A stretch of DNA of 64,000 nucleotides, taken from assembly GCF_947496385.1 (NCBI RefSeq), contig NZ_CANMCP010000003.1, forward strand, positions 186,001-250,000, read 5' to 3'. The notes beneath the pieces are model-generated. The model was not told where the DNA came from. It saw nothing but the letters and a program-made list of their open reading frames with translations, and ran no database searches. Position numbers and translations under genes: made by a program. Positions 9,701 to 17,592 of the stretch are shown here, in pieces (the stretch's first letter is position 1; each line of letters opens with the position of its first letter). The stretch comes from an uncultured Croceicoccus sp. (GTDB lineage: Bacteria > Pseudomonadota > Alphaproteobacteria > Sphingomonadales > Sphingomonadaceae).

Positions 9701-11199
9701 AACGCATGGTACCTTCCGTTGAGCGGCACCACGACCGAGCTGTCCCGCCTTTCGCGGATGGATTCGGGAATATTCTGCGACCGGCCCGGCAGGCGGCGGT
9801 AGATGTGCGCCTTGGTATCGATGGCGCGGAATTGCCGGGAACGCCCGTTCGTCGTCTCCGACGTGCCGAGCACGAGCACGCCATTCTCCACCAGCGCGAA
9901 ATGTAGCCGCTGTATCAATTCCTGCTGATGGCTGGTGTCGAGATAGATCAGCAGGTTGCGGCAGCTGATGAGGTTGAGCCGGGAAAACGGCGGATCGGTG
10001 AGCACGTTCTGCTGCGCAAACACGACCCGCTCGCGCAGGCGCTTGTCCACGCGCCAGCCATCGGCCTCCCGCGTGAAATACCGTTCGAGCCGTTCCTCCC
10101 CGATGTCGGCGGCGGCATTTTCGCGGTAGAGCGCCTCCCGCCCGTGCGCGAGCGCGTCTTTGTCGAGGTCGCTTGCGAAAATCTGCCACTCGGCCGTGCT
10201 GCCGAGCGCACGGCAGGTCTCGTCGATCAGCATCGCGACGGTATAGGCCTCATCCCCCGTGGAGCAGGCCGGAATCCACACCCGGACCGGGCCGCTGGCG
10301 GGGTCGTGCCCTTCGATCATCGGGCGGATCGCCTTGTCCACCACCGCGGGCCACACCGCGGGATCGCGAAAGAATCCCGTCACATTGATCAGCATGTCAT
10401 CGAACAGGCGGAGCAATTCATCCGCATTGCCGCGCAGATGTTCGATGTAATCCGGCAAGGCATCGAACCGCAGCAGGTTCATGCGCCGCCGCACCCGGCG
10501 CTCGATCGTGCCTCGCTTGTACGCACCGAAATCATGGCCGAGCCGCGCCTTCAGCAAGCCGACCAGCACCGCCATGTCGCGGCGGGAATAGAGGCTGCCG
10601 TCCGGCGTATCGTCCATCCTGCGGGAAAGATCCGCGACCGCCTCGGCCAGTTCGCCGAGCGTGCCGACCCGGTCCACGACCCTTGCCGCGATCGCCGATT
10701 CGGGCATCCCGCCATAAAGAGCGGTGTCGGGCGTCTGCGCAAAGGTGAGCCCGCCCGCACCCTTGATCCTGGCAAGCCCTTCGGTGCCGTCCTTCCCCGT
10801 TCCGGACAGGATTATCCCGACCGCGTCACGGCCCACGCCCCGTGCCAGCGAGTCCATGAAACGGTCAATCGGCAGACGCAGGCCGCGTGCATCCATCGGC
10901 GTCTCGACACGCAGGATGCCGTCCTCGATCGTCAGGTAATTGTCGGGCTGCAGGACATAGATATGGCCCGGCATCATGCGGGTGTCGGGCAGGGCCTGCT
11001 CCACCGGAAGCCGGCTGACCCGCTCCAGGATTTCGGTCATGCGGCTGTCCTGATCGGGGGCCACATGTTGCAGGATCACGAAGCTTGCGCCGATTTCGCC
11101 GGGAAGGAAGGAGACGAATTCCTTCAACGCCTCCACCCCTCCGGCAGAGGCGCCCACGGCAACCACAGGACGAACGGCTTGCGCCTTTTTCCGGCTCAT
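6772..11199 (-). CDS. Hybrid CheB-CheR-PAS-GAF-PAS-HWE histidine kinase-receiver protein
   Basis: A very large (1,475-residue) cytoplasmic signalling protein. Order: CheB methylesterase (about 10-190; S18, H45, D137), CheR methyltransferase (about 205-470; SAM loop PACSTGDEA), a linker, a heptad-rich coiled coil with repeated NEEL units (about 640-715), PAS (about 715-830), GAF (about 850-1000), PAS (about 1005-1125), HWE kinase (about 1130-1330; LDHRVKN with H1136, HELCTNALKYG, RWQES) and a C-terminal receiver (acidic pair near 1353, D1399, K1445). A TTG at 11217 extends the frame by six codons; ATG 11199 is preferred. It lies 62 bp downstream of a Crp/Fnr gene and overlaps the next CheB gene. 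In alphaproteobacteria HWE/HisKA_2 kinases often feed PhyR-type stress responses; that link is inference. Confidence 0.93.
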   Translation of the reverse strand: MSRKKAQAVRPVVAVGASAGGVEALKEFVSFLPGEIGASFVILQHVAPDQDSRMTEILERVSRLPVEQALPDTRMMPGHIYVLQPDNYLTIEDGILRVETPMDARGLRLPIDRFMDSLARGVGRDAVGIILSGTGKDGTEGLARIKGAGGLTFAQTPDTALYGGMPESAIAARVVDRVGTLGELAEAVADLSRRMDDTPDGSLYSRRDMAVLVGLLKARLGHDFGAYKRGTIERRVRRRMNLLRFDALPDYIEHLRGNADELLRLFDDMLINVTGFFRDPAVWPAVVDKAIRPMIEGHDPASGPVRVWIPACSTGDEAYTVAMLIDETCRALGSTAEWQIFASDLDKDALAHGREALYRENAAADIGEERLERYFTREADGWRVDKRLRERVVFAQQNVLTDPPFSRLNLISCRNLLIYLDTSHQQELIQRLHFALVENGVLVLGTSETTNGRSRQFRAIDTKAHIYRRLPGRSQNIPESIRERRDSSVVVPLNGRYHAFDRRHDLSERVRRSLLERYAPATVALHADGQIAYFHGPVRRFIDQPEGEPRNNIYDMIPGALRSRVREAIGAVAKGDEPSHRPARVRLPDRDAEVCVECEMMEDGHEKLFLVSFIESDPADAHAEEETEVQRETSDRFEYELAIVREDLQTTVEELETSNEELKASNEEAVAANEELQSTNEELETSREELQSLNEELITVNNQLEEKIGEVEKTSDDMRNLLTSTRLPVLFLDPEFRISGFTPAIHEIVELRDSDIGRPVTEMAFRVTDECLIPDIRRTLRDLAPVHAEIESQDNRTFQRRIQPYRTSDERIHGVVVTFNDITEQAETQAQLQQRERQQRIIAELGQTALAARDLSGFFNEMCASLRFAMDCDYAKVLRLNRDTDRLDLVAGAGWKEGLVGNASVDTGVASQGGYTLKTENAVLVTDFARERRFDPPPLLVSHGVTSGISCLIQVGGTPWGVIGLHDRDADVFDNVDLSILQAAANVAGATIMQIEREMNMMRERLMLSLAIRSADMGVWSYDPQDGEAVWDESLRDMIGRADQKERPTADQFIAMIVEEDRERVSEALNRTIAEGASFDEEFKFRRPDGRVIWLSGRGERLIENGRTTVLGVNADITARKQNEEQSRFIMRELDHRVKNVLAIILSIAKITGRGAADFDSFLSGFEKRLQAMARTHSLLAEARWQGANLKSLIEDELAHSANRENVRIAGPRVAISAVAAQAFSMALHELCTNALKYGSLSVPDGALSVEWHIEEKGDDGARLFFRWQESNGPPVKAPDHRGFGSTVIERILRAQLSAEPQIRYEVEGLRLECTMPMERLVGSVPATAEARRPAVPQADLSPLRGKHVMVVDDEWLVAEQHGQTLVSAGAKVVGPVHSIAEARKILASGAEIDFALLDYNIGGTSIEPVLRELKERGVPTMIVSGYGSDLEIDRHDDAITFLAKPVSPAIMLNRIAGMMRGEGAATPGGGGHPA

Positions 11200-11261
11200 C
11201 GGACGTGCGTCCGCCAATCCCTGTTCGTCATGCTACCCCCCTGCCCGCTCCGTCGCGGAGC

Positions 11262-12074
11262 CTATCCTGCTTTCGCGTCTTGACGTGCCGATACAGCGGC
11301 ACCGGTGCCGTCCCCCCCGACGATACGCCGAAAGGAGCGATACCCCAGCAATTCCTTTTCCCGCTGCGGATCGCAGATCGAGTAGGTGCGGCGATAGCGC
11401 ACGATCCGGCGTTCCTGCCGCAGGCTTTGTATCGTGCGGTTGAGATGCACCGGCGACATGCCCAGCATGTCCGCGATCTCCCGCTGCGTCAGAGGGACGG
11501 GAATCGATTTGCAATCGCCGCCCGTCACCGACAATTCGTCGGCAAGATCGATCAGCAGATGAAGCAACCTGTCCGCCGACTGCCCCACGACCAGCGTTCG
11601 GGTCCGCTGCGACGAGCGCAGGGCGCGCATGTGTTCGTGGCGCACGATCGCGTTCTCGATGCCGGGCACCGCGCCGAACTTCGCGATGAGGCGATCGGTC
11701 GGCAGCACGCCCAGCACGCTGCGTGCCTTGAACAGGATATTGGCGGGAAACGAGGGTTGCCTCGGCCGCGTCCAGTTGCAGATCGCGCCCGGCCCGAAAA
11801 TATCGCTGATATAGCGGCGACCGTCGGGCAGAAGCGTGAAACTATAGGCAAAACCGCTTTGCAGGACATAGAAATTGTCGCCGCTGTCCTCCTCCGCCCA
11901 GATCGGGCGGTCGGATCCGATGACCCGCTGCGTCATCTCAAGATCGTCGAAATCGGCGAGCCGGATACGACGCTCGAACGGCAGCAATCGGCGCGCAAAC
12001 GAATCAATGCCCGCGGCAGGGCCAAAATCCGCCGAGACGTCCGGCGCGGTTTCTACGTTCGCTTGGTTGTTCAT
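11262..12074 (-). CDS. Crp/Fnr family transcriptional regulator
   Basis: A 270-residue regulator with an N-terminal cyclic-nucleotide-binding-like beta-barrel (DNFYVLQSGFAYSFTLLPDGRR) and a C-terminal winged helix (LTQREIADMLGMSPVHLNRTIQSLRQ). It lacks the N-terminal cysteine cluster of true FNR, so it is unlikely to hold an Fe-S cluster. A TTG at 12080 gives a two-codon longer form; ATG 12074 is used here. It closely resembles the second Crp/Fnr gene at 28015-28812 (shared YSF-LPDGRR and CNW motifs). It precedes the CheB/CheR kinase by 62 bp and may be transcribed with it. An AT-rich palindrome lies in its upstream region. Confidence 0.9.
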   Translation of the reverse strand: MNNQANVETAPDVSADFGPAAGIDSFARRLLPFERRIRLADFDDLEMTQRVIGSDRPIWAEEDSGDNFYVLQSGFAYSFTLLPDGRRYISDIFGPGAICNWTRPRQPSFPANILFKARSVLGVLPTDRLIAKFGAVPGIENAIVRHEHMRALRSSQRTRTLVVGQSADRLLHLLIDLADELSVTGGDCKSIPVPLTQREIADMLGMSPVHLNRTIQSLRQERRIVRYRRTYSICDPQREKELLGYRSFRRIVGGDGTGAAVSARQDAKAG

Positions 12075-12139
12075 AAGCAATTGGCATCATTAACAAATTA
12101 CAATAAAAAAAGCAAGACCCCGCTGAAATACCATTTCGC

Positions 12140-12159
12140 TACTTAATCAAGATTAAGTA
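12140..12159. promoter_or_regulatory. FNR/CRP-like palindrome upstream of the Crp/Fnr gene
   Basis: TACTTAATCAAGATTAAGTA has two perfect 9-bp arms around a 2-bp centre. Its core TTAAT-CAAG-ATTAA matches the 5-4-5 layout of an FNR box (TTGAT-N4-ATCAA) with one changed position per arm. It sits about 65 bp upstream of the Crp/Fnr ATG in an AT-rich 119-bp gap, strikingly unlike the GC-rich surroundings. It is a plausible operator for autoregulation or for a related regulator. It is not a terminator: the stem is A/T-rich and no U tract follows. Confidence 0.5.
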
Positions 12160-12193
12160 TTGAGTTCGAGAGCGTCAGACACCGCCCGCCGCT

Positions 12194-13744
12194 TCACCGA
12201 AGATCGGCATCGAGCGCCGCGGCGGCCGCTGCGGGATCGATGGCATTCTCCTCGCGGTCGACGGCGAGATTGGCCTCCCGCATGCGCGCGATCGATATGG
12301 CCCCGATGAGCGGGCGCAGCGCGCGCACCAGCTCCGGATCCTGCGCCGCCCTTTGCGAAAGGAGGATCACCGCATCGTAACGCGGCAACGCCCCGCGCGG
12401 ATCGGCAAGCGTCACGAGATCGAGCGCGGCGATGCGCCCGTCGGACGAAAAGGCGGAGATCACGTCGGCGCGCCCGTTCGCCACGGCGCGATACATGAAG
12501 GTCGGGCTGTAGGCCGTGCTGCCGCCGAACCGCATGCCGTAGGCGCCTTCGACCGCGCGCCATTCGGGCCGGCTCAGGAATTCGAGGTCGCTTCCCAGCG
12601 TCAGCTCCGGCCCCTTCGCCGCAAGATCGTCCAGATCCGCGATATTCAGCGCCCTTGCCCGCGCCGCCGGCATGGCGAAGGCATAGGCATTTTCGAAGCC
12701 AAGCGAACCCAGCACGCGCACGCCGTCACGCGCCATCAACCCGCGCGATAGAACGCGCATCATCGTCTCGCGGTCGGGATTGTCGTTCCGGTTCAGGACA
12801 TTGGCCCACAGCGTGCCGGTGTAGTCGACATAGACATCGATATCGCCCGCCGCCACGGCGCGATACGCGATCGCGGAGCCCAAATTGTCGCGCCGCTCCA
12901 CGCGCATCCCAGCCGCCTCCAGCCGCCGTTCGAGCAGCGCAGCGAGGATGTATTGCTCGCTGAAATTCTTCGCCCCCACGACATAGGCGGGCCGGTCCGC
13001 GTCCCCATTCCCGCCCGAAAGCGGCACGAACGCCAGCAGCACCGCGAAAAGCAGCGCGCCGATCCCGCTCAGCACCATGGCCTTCGATCGGCGCGCGATC
13101 CCCCGCTCGATCAGGCCGAGCAGCGCATCGGTCATCAGCGCCAGCACCGCCGCCGCGCCGCACCCGACGAGCACCCGGACCCAGTTTTCTGTCTGCAGCC
13201 CGGAGAATATCAGATCGCCGAGGCTTGGCTGTCCCACCGTGGTGGCCAGCGTCGCGGTCCCGATGGTCCACACCGCCGCGGTCCGCAGGCCGGCAAGGAT
13301 CACCGGCGCGCCCAGCGGCAATTCCACGCGCAGCAACCTTTGCCGCGCGGTCATGCCGATGCCGTCGGCGGCCTGGCGCAGGACGGGGTCCAGCCCGGCA
13401 ATCGCCGTCACCGCATTGCGCACGATCGGCAGCATCGCATAGATCGACAGCGCAAGAAGCGCGGGCAGGAACCCCAGCGCCGGAACCGCCCACCCCGTCG
13501 CCCGGCCAAGCAGCACGAGCGCGGGATAAAACAGCGCGAGCAGCGCCAGGCCGGGAATCGTCTGAAACACCCCGACAATGGCCAGCACCGGCGCGCGCAG
13601 CCCCGGGGCATGCGAAGCCGCAATGGCGAGCGGCAACCCGATCCCCACCGCCAGCGCGATCGCCGCGAGGCTGAGCACCAGATGCGCCTGCAACAGGTCG
13701 GGAAGGTCGGCGAGCGCGCGGGACAGGGGCGCGGACATGGCCAT
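12194..13744 (-). CDS. Osmoprotectant ABC transporter, permease fused to substrate-binding protein
   Basis: A 516-residue fusion. Residues 1-225 form an OpuC/ProW-type permease with about six membrane spans and the coupling-loop region (RQAADGIGMTARQRLLRVELPLG). After another span near 220-245, residues 255-516 form an OpuAC-like binding domain (VGAKNFSEQYILA, YVDYTGTLWAN) on the outer face of the membrane. This arrangement is known for quaternary-amine importers (glycine betaine, choline, carnitine). ATG 13744 overlaps the ATPase stop by one base (TGATG); a GTG at 13747 and an ATG at 13738 are alternatives. Together with the ATPase it forms a complete two-gene importer. Confidence 0.92.
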   Translation of the reverse strand: MAMSAPLSRALADLPDLLQAHLVLSLAAIALAVGIGLPLAIAASHAPGLRAPVLAIVGVFQTIPGLALLALFYPALVLLGRATGWAVPALGFLPALLALSIYAMLPIVRNAVTAIAGLDPVLRQAADGIGMTARQRLLRVELPLGAPVILAGLRTAAVWTIGTATLATTVGQPSLGDLIFSGLQTENWVRVLVGCGAAAVLALMTDALLGLIERGIARRSKAMVLSGIGALLFAVLLAFVPLSGGNGDADRPAYVVGAKNFSEQYILAALLERRLEAAGMRVERRDNLGSAIAYRAVAAGDIDVYVDYTGTLWANVLNRNDNPDRETMMRVLSRGLMARDGVRVLGSLGFENAYAFAMPAARARALNIADLDDLAAKGPELTLGSDLEFLSRPEWRAVEGAYGMRFGGSTAYSPTFMYRAVANGRADVISAFSSDGRIAALDLVTLADPRGALPRYDAVILLSQRAAQDPELVRALRPLIGAISIARMREANLAVDREENAIDPAAAAAALDADLR

Positions 13745-14520
13745 CACCCCTCGCCCCGCATGGCGAGCAGCCGTTCCGCCTGCCGCAACGGTTCGGCGAG
13801 CAGGCCGCCCACGGTTTCGTCATACCGCATGGACAGCAGCTCCGCCGGCGTCCCGCATGCCGCGATCCGCCCGCCCCGCATCACCGCGATCCGGTCGGAC
13901 AGCAGCATCGCCTCCCCCATGTCATGCGTGACCATCACCGTGGTCAGCCCCATGGCGTCGTGCAGCGCGCGATAGGCCCGGCCAAGATCGCCGCGCGTCA
14001 CCGGGTCGAGCGCGCCGAACGGTTCGTCCATCAACACGATTTGCGGCTCTGCGGCGAGCGCGCGGGCAAAGCCGACCCGCTGCGCCTGCCCGCCCGAAAG
14101 CTGCGTCGCCTTCCGCCCGGCCAGTTCGCGCGGCAACGCCACCATGTCGAGCAATTGCGCCACCCGCGCATCGCGTCCGTCCCGGTCCGCCCCCGTCAAT
14201 GCGGGCACCAGCCATATGTTCTGCGCGACCGTCATGTGCGGAAACAGGCCGATATCCTGAAACACATAGCCGATGGAACGGCGCAGATCCGCCGCCGACC
14301 GATCCTGTACCGGCGCACCGTCGATGAACACCGCGCCCGCATCGCATTCCACGAGCCGGTTCACGGTCTTGAGCAGCGTGGTCTTGCCCGAGCCCGACGG
14401 CCCGACCAGCGCCAGGAATTCGCCCCGCCCCACCGACACATCGACATCGCTGAGCGCGCGATGCCCGTCATAGGCAACCGTGACACCGCGAAGGGACAGC
14501 CGGGGGGAAGGTTCGGTCAT
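13744..14520 (-). CDS. Osmoprotectant ABC transporter ATP-binding protein
   Basis: A 258-residue ABC ATPase with Walker A GPSGSGKTT, signature LSGGQAQR, Walker B IVLMDEP and switch histidine VTHDMGEAM. It is closest in style to ProV/OpuCA but lacks a C-terminal CBS pair, so it misses the ionic-strength sensor of OpuA-type ATPases. It is the first gene of the two-gene importer and is coupled to the permease gene by a 1-bp TGATG overlap. Nothing in its 398-bp upstream gap gives a clear promoter. Confidence 0.93.
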   Translation of the reverse strand: MTEPSPRLSLRGVTVAYDGHRALSDVDVSVGRGEFLALVGPSGSGKTTLLKTVNRLVECDAGAVFIDGAPVQDRSAADLRRSIGYVFQDIGLFPHMTVAQNIWLVPALTGADRDGRDARVAQLLDMVALPRELAGRKATQLSGGQAQRVGFARALAAEPQIVLMDEPFGALDPVTRGDLGRAYRALHDAMGLTTVMVTHDMGEAMLLSDRIAVMRGGRIAACGTPAELLSMRYDETVGGLLAEPLRQAERLLAMRGEG

Positions 14521-14876
14521 GCCCCACCCTTCGCGCAGCGCGCCGCATCGTGCAAGCGCGGGATAAGTGCGCCGGTCGGCCCCCTACATCTCGCGCGTAT
14601 CGCCCCGCACGCGGACGAATCACGGCCCGGCGTTGTCCTGCTCTGGTTCGAACGAAGCCGGCCAATCCATGCGCCCGGTCGGCCAGGCGGGGCATCGTCA
14701 CCGGAGCCACAAGCCCCTTGATGGCGAGACGATGGTTACGGGCACGATTGCGGAGGCGCGCCAGCGGGAGGCCGGGGGGAAGGCAAAATCGCGCGGTTCG
14801 TCCTATCGCGTGCGGACAGAATACGGCCCGGCGCAACCCGGCCATGCCGGAATCGTTTTCATGCCGCCACGACAAG
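14521..14876. other. Intergenic gap upstream of the osmoprotectant importer
   Basis: About 356 bases between the importer ATPase start and the hairpin behind the acyl-CoA ligase. Frames are open here on the plus strand, but they run antisense into the ligase, show no recognisable protein and have no convincing ribosome site. I see no tRNA, riboswitch or clear promoter. It presumably holds the importer promoter. Confidence 0.5.
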
Positions 14877-14918
14877 GCGAAGCGGGCCGCACGCGCATCG
14901 ACGCGCAGCCCGCTTCGC
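14877..14918 (-). terminator. Hairpin behind the acyl-CoA ligase operon
   Basis: Perfect 11-bp inverted repeat (14877-14887 with 14908-14918; arm GCGAAGCGGGC) with a 20-base loop, starting directly after the ligase stop codon. On the minus strand it is followed by CTTGTCG, only a weak U tract. It is probably an imperfect intrinsic terminator or an mRNA-stabilising 3' hairpin. Confidence 0.55.
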
Positions 14919-16571
14919 TCAGGATATGTCCGCGCGGATGCGCTTCTTGTCGATCTTGCCGACGCTGGTGCGCGGCAATGCATCGCGCAGTTCCATCCGC
15001 TCGATCGCGGCATAGCGGCTCAGCCGGCCCTTCGCGATCGCCTGTTGCAGCGGTTCGTTCACCGTTTCGAGCGTGGGGGTCGCATCGCCACTGGCGACGA
15101 TCACCGCCGCCGGCCTTTCGCCCCAGTGCGGATCAGGCACGCCGATCACGGCCACCTCCGCCACGCCCCTGGTCCCCGCGATCAGATCCTCAATCTCGAG
15201 TGAGGGGATCCATTCGCCGCCGCTCTTGATCACGTCCTTCAACCGGTCGCGGATCTGCACCCGGCCCATCGCATCGATGGTGGCGATGTCCTGCGTGTGC
15301 ATCCACCCGCCCCGCCACAATTGCGCCGAGGCATCGGCATTGCCGACATACCCCTGCGTCAGCCAGGGCGCCCGCACGACCAGCACGCCGCGCGCCACGC
15401 CGTCATGGGGGACGTCGTTCATGTCCTCGTCCACGACGCGGGCCGACACCAGCGGCACCGTCACGCCCGCCATGGTCATCACATGCGGGTCGAGCGGTTC
15501 GCTCTCATCCCTGTATTGCGCAGCCCGCGACTGCGTCAGCATCGGGCCGGTTTCCGACATGCCGTACCCCACATTGACGTTCATGCCGCGCGCGGTCGCG
15601 TCCTTCCACGTCGCCTCGGTCAGCGCGCTGCCGCCAATGATCATGGTCCAGCCGGCGAGATCGACCTCGCTCTCCGCCGCTGCGCCCAGCACCATCTGCA
15701 GGATGGTGGGCACGCAATGGCTGAAGGTGACGCCATGGTCGCGGCGCAGGCGGCAGATCATGTCAGGCTCATATTTCCCCGGATATACCTGCTTCACCCC
15801 GATCATCGTCGCGACATAGGGCAGGCACCAGGCATGCACGTGGAACATCGGCGTCAACGGCATGTAGACATCGTTGATGCCGAACCCGGGCCGGCGCGTC
15901 GTCCCGAACGGCGCGTTGGACGCAAGGGTGAGCAGGACGATCTGCCGATGCGAATATTCCACGCCCTTGGGATCGCCGGTGGTCCCGGTGGTGTAGAAGG
16001 TGGTGGCGATCGCGTTTTCGTCGATGGGGCGGAACGGGAATGGCTCCTCGACCTGCGCGAGCAGCGCCTCATATTCGCCTGCCGCATATGCGGGCAGGGC
16101 CGCGCCTGTGCTGTCCTCGTCCTCGTCCTCATCCTCGTCGATGACGATGATCGCCTTCACGCCGGTAAGCGTATCGCGCACCGCGTCGAGCAGGGGCAGG
16201 AAATCGCGGTGGACCACGATCACCTCGGTCTTCGCATGGTTCAGCGTGTACTGAATCTGCGCGGTGGGCAGGCGCACGTTCACCGTCATCAGCACCGCGC
16301 CCATCATCGGCACCGCGAAATACGCCTCCAGGTAACGGTGGCTGTCCCAGTCCATGACGGCGACGGTCGTCCCCTCGCCCGCGCCGTGGTCGGACAACAC
16401 GCGCGCGAGCCGGCCGATCCGCCCGCGCAGATCGCGATAGGTCATGGTAAGCCGGTCGCGATAGACGATCTCCTGCTCGGCGGAGGTCGCCAGCGCCGCA
16501 TCGAGCAGATGCCCGATCGTCAGCGGAAAATCATAGGCCTCGTCCGCCCGGCTGGCATAGCGCAGCGCCAT
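14919..16571 (-). CDS. AMP-dependent fatty acid-CoA ligase (AlkK/FadD-like)
   Basis: A 550-residue adenylate-forming enzyme. The P-loop is TTGTTGDPKG (about 200-209), A5-like motif YGMSETGP, A7-like motif HTQDIATID, hinge DRLKDVIKSGGEW and catalytic lysine in SVGKIDK near the C-terminus. It should convert a medium- or long-chain carboxylate to its CoA thioester in the cytoplasm. An unusual acidic run of five D and four E (about residues 145-153) sits between domains. It is last in a minus-strand run after the monooxygenase, SDR and hydrolase genes, 62 bp behind the hydrolase, which suggests it activates the acid that the upstream enzymes release. Confidence 0.92.
   Translation of the reverse strand: MALRYASRADEAYDFPLTIGHLLDAALATSAEQEIVYRDRLTMTYRDLRGRIGRLARVLSDHGAGEGTTVAVMDWDSHRYLEAYFAVPMMGAVLMTVNVRLPTAQIQYTLNHAKTEVIVVHRDFLPLLDAVRDTLTGVKAIIVIDEDEDEDEDSTGAALPAYAAGEYEALLAQVEEPFPFRPIDENAIATTFYTTGTTGDPKGVEYSHRQIVLLTLASNAPFGTTRRPGFGINDVYMPLTPMFHVHAWCLPYVATMIGVKQVYPGKYEPDMICRLRRDHGVTFSHCVPTILQMVLGAAAESEVDLAGWTMIIGGSALTEATWKDATARGMNVNVGYGMSETGPMLTQSRAAQYRDESEPLDPHVMTMAGVTVPLVSARVVDEDMNDVPHDGVARGVLVVRAPWLTQGYVGNADASAQLWRGGWMHTQDIATIDAMGRVQIRDRLKDVIKSGGEWIPSLEIEDLIAGTRGVAEVAVIGVPDPHWGERPAAVIVASGDATPTLETVNEPLQQAIAKGRLSRYAAIERMELRDALPRTSVGKIDKKRIRADIS
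16113..16139. repeat. Six-base repeat encoding an Asp-Glu run
   Basis: About four near-perfect copies of a TCCTCG unit, giving an alternating DE tract on the ligase (minus) strand. It is in frame and a multiple of three, so copy-number change would lengthen or shorten the acidic linker without breaking the gene. Confidence 0.7.
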
Positions 16572-16633
16572 TGGTTCATTCTCCTCTCACATGCGGTCCG
16601 GGTGTTTTCATGCGCCCGGTCCCGCCGTTTCAA

Positions 16634-17590
16634 TCATTCGCGCGAAATGCGCTTGGCCTGGGACAGCACCCATTGCGCGGTCTTGTCCGGCCAGGTCACG
16701 GGGATCATGTGCCCGCCCTCGATCACGGTCAGCTCGCCATTGGGGAGCGCATCGGCGGTGCGCGTTCCGTGCACCATCGGGTCGAGCAGCGTGTCGCCCT
16801 CCCCGAACAAGATGCCCACCGGCATCGTGATCTCGCCATAGCGCGGAGAAATCGCCTCCATGTCGTCCTTCGCATGACACAGGTCGGACGACGCCGCGCG
16901 AAAGGCGGAGGGACGCAGGGCCAGTGCCCCGCCGCCCCGAGTCGCGAAATCGGCGGGCGGCGTATCGGGGGAAAAGACAAAGCGTTGCTGCTCCTCCGCC
17001 CGGCGCAGCGACATCGGCGTTGCCAGCGTCCACGCCACCGCCTCGCGCTTTGCAGGCGAGGGAATGGCGAGATTGGCGAACACGCCCGGCTCGTCCACCG
17101 GCTGCGTCAGCGGGGCCAGCAGGGCCAGCCCGCCCACCGCGTCCGGCGCGTGGAGCGCGAGCGCGAGCGACACCGCCCCGCCCATCGAATGCCCCACCAC
17201 CAGCGGCCGGTCGAGATCGAGCGCGGCGATCACCTGCGCGATGATGGCGGCCTGCGCGCGCAGCCCCTTGTCCTCAGCCCCGGTCCACGTGGAATAGCCG
17301 CATCCCGGCCGGTCGATGACGATGACGCGGTGATCCTTCACCAGCCGTTCGGCCAGCGCATAGGTGAGGTTGCGCATCTGTCCGTAAAGGCCGTGGATCA
17401 TCACGATCGGCGGGCCGGAACCCATGTCGACATAATGAATGCGCGCATCGTTCACGCGGAGAAAGCGCCCGTCGCGCGGCACCATCTGTTCCGCCTTGCG
17501 CGCGGTCAGCGCGGTGAACCCGACAAGCCCCAGCCCGCCCAGCGCGGCGCCGCTCGCGGCCAGCGTGGCCATGCGTCTCATAAAACTCAT
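16634..17590 (-). CDS. Alpha/beta hydrolase
   Basis: A 318-residue alpha/beta-fold hydrolase. An N-terminal hydrophobic segment (about residues 8-28) suggests membrane anchoring or export. The oxyanion-hole motif is MIHGLYG, the nucleophile elbow is GHSMGG, the acid lies in FGEGDTLLDP and the histidine in GGHMIP. Members cleave esters, lactones or other bonds. It starts 2 bp after the SDR stop and is co-transcribed with the EthA-like monooxygenase; hydrolysing the ester or lactone made by a Baeyer-Villiger reaction is the natural inferred role. Confidence 0.88.
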   Translation of the reverse strand: MSFMRRMATLAASGAALGGLGLVGFTALTARKAEQMVPRDGRFLRVNDARIHYVDMGSGPPIVMIHGLYGQMRNLTYALAERLVKDHRVIVIDRPGCGYSTWTGAEDKGLRAQAAIIAQVIAALDLDRPLVVGHSMGGAVSLALALHAPDAVGGLALLAPLTQPVDEPGVFANLAIPSPAKREAVAWTLATPMSLRRAEEQQRFVFSPDTPPADFATRGGGALALRPSAFRAASSDLCHAKDDMEAISPRYGEITMPVGILFGEGDTLLDPMVHGTRTADALPNGELTVIEGGHMIPVTWPDKTAQWVLSQAKRISRE

Positions 17591-17592
17591 GA

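Noticed and set aside
6766-9906. Long plus-strand frame (over 1,000 codons) opposite the CheB-CheR kinase
   Set aside because: Antisense shadow; composition rich in Arg/His/Asp with no recognisable domain.
14567-15229. Plus-strand open frame in the gap before the osmoprotectant importer
   Set aside because: It runs antisense into the acyl-CoA ligase gene and has no recognisable sequence or ribosome site.
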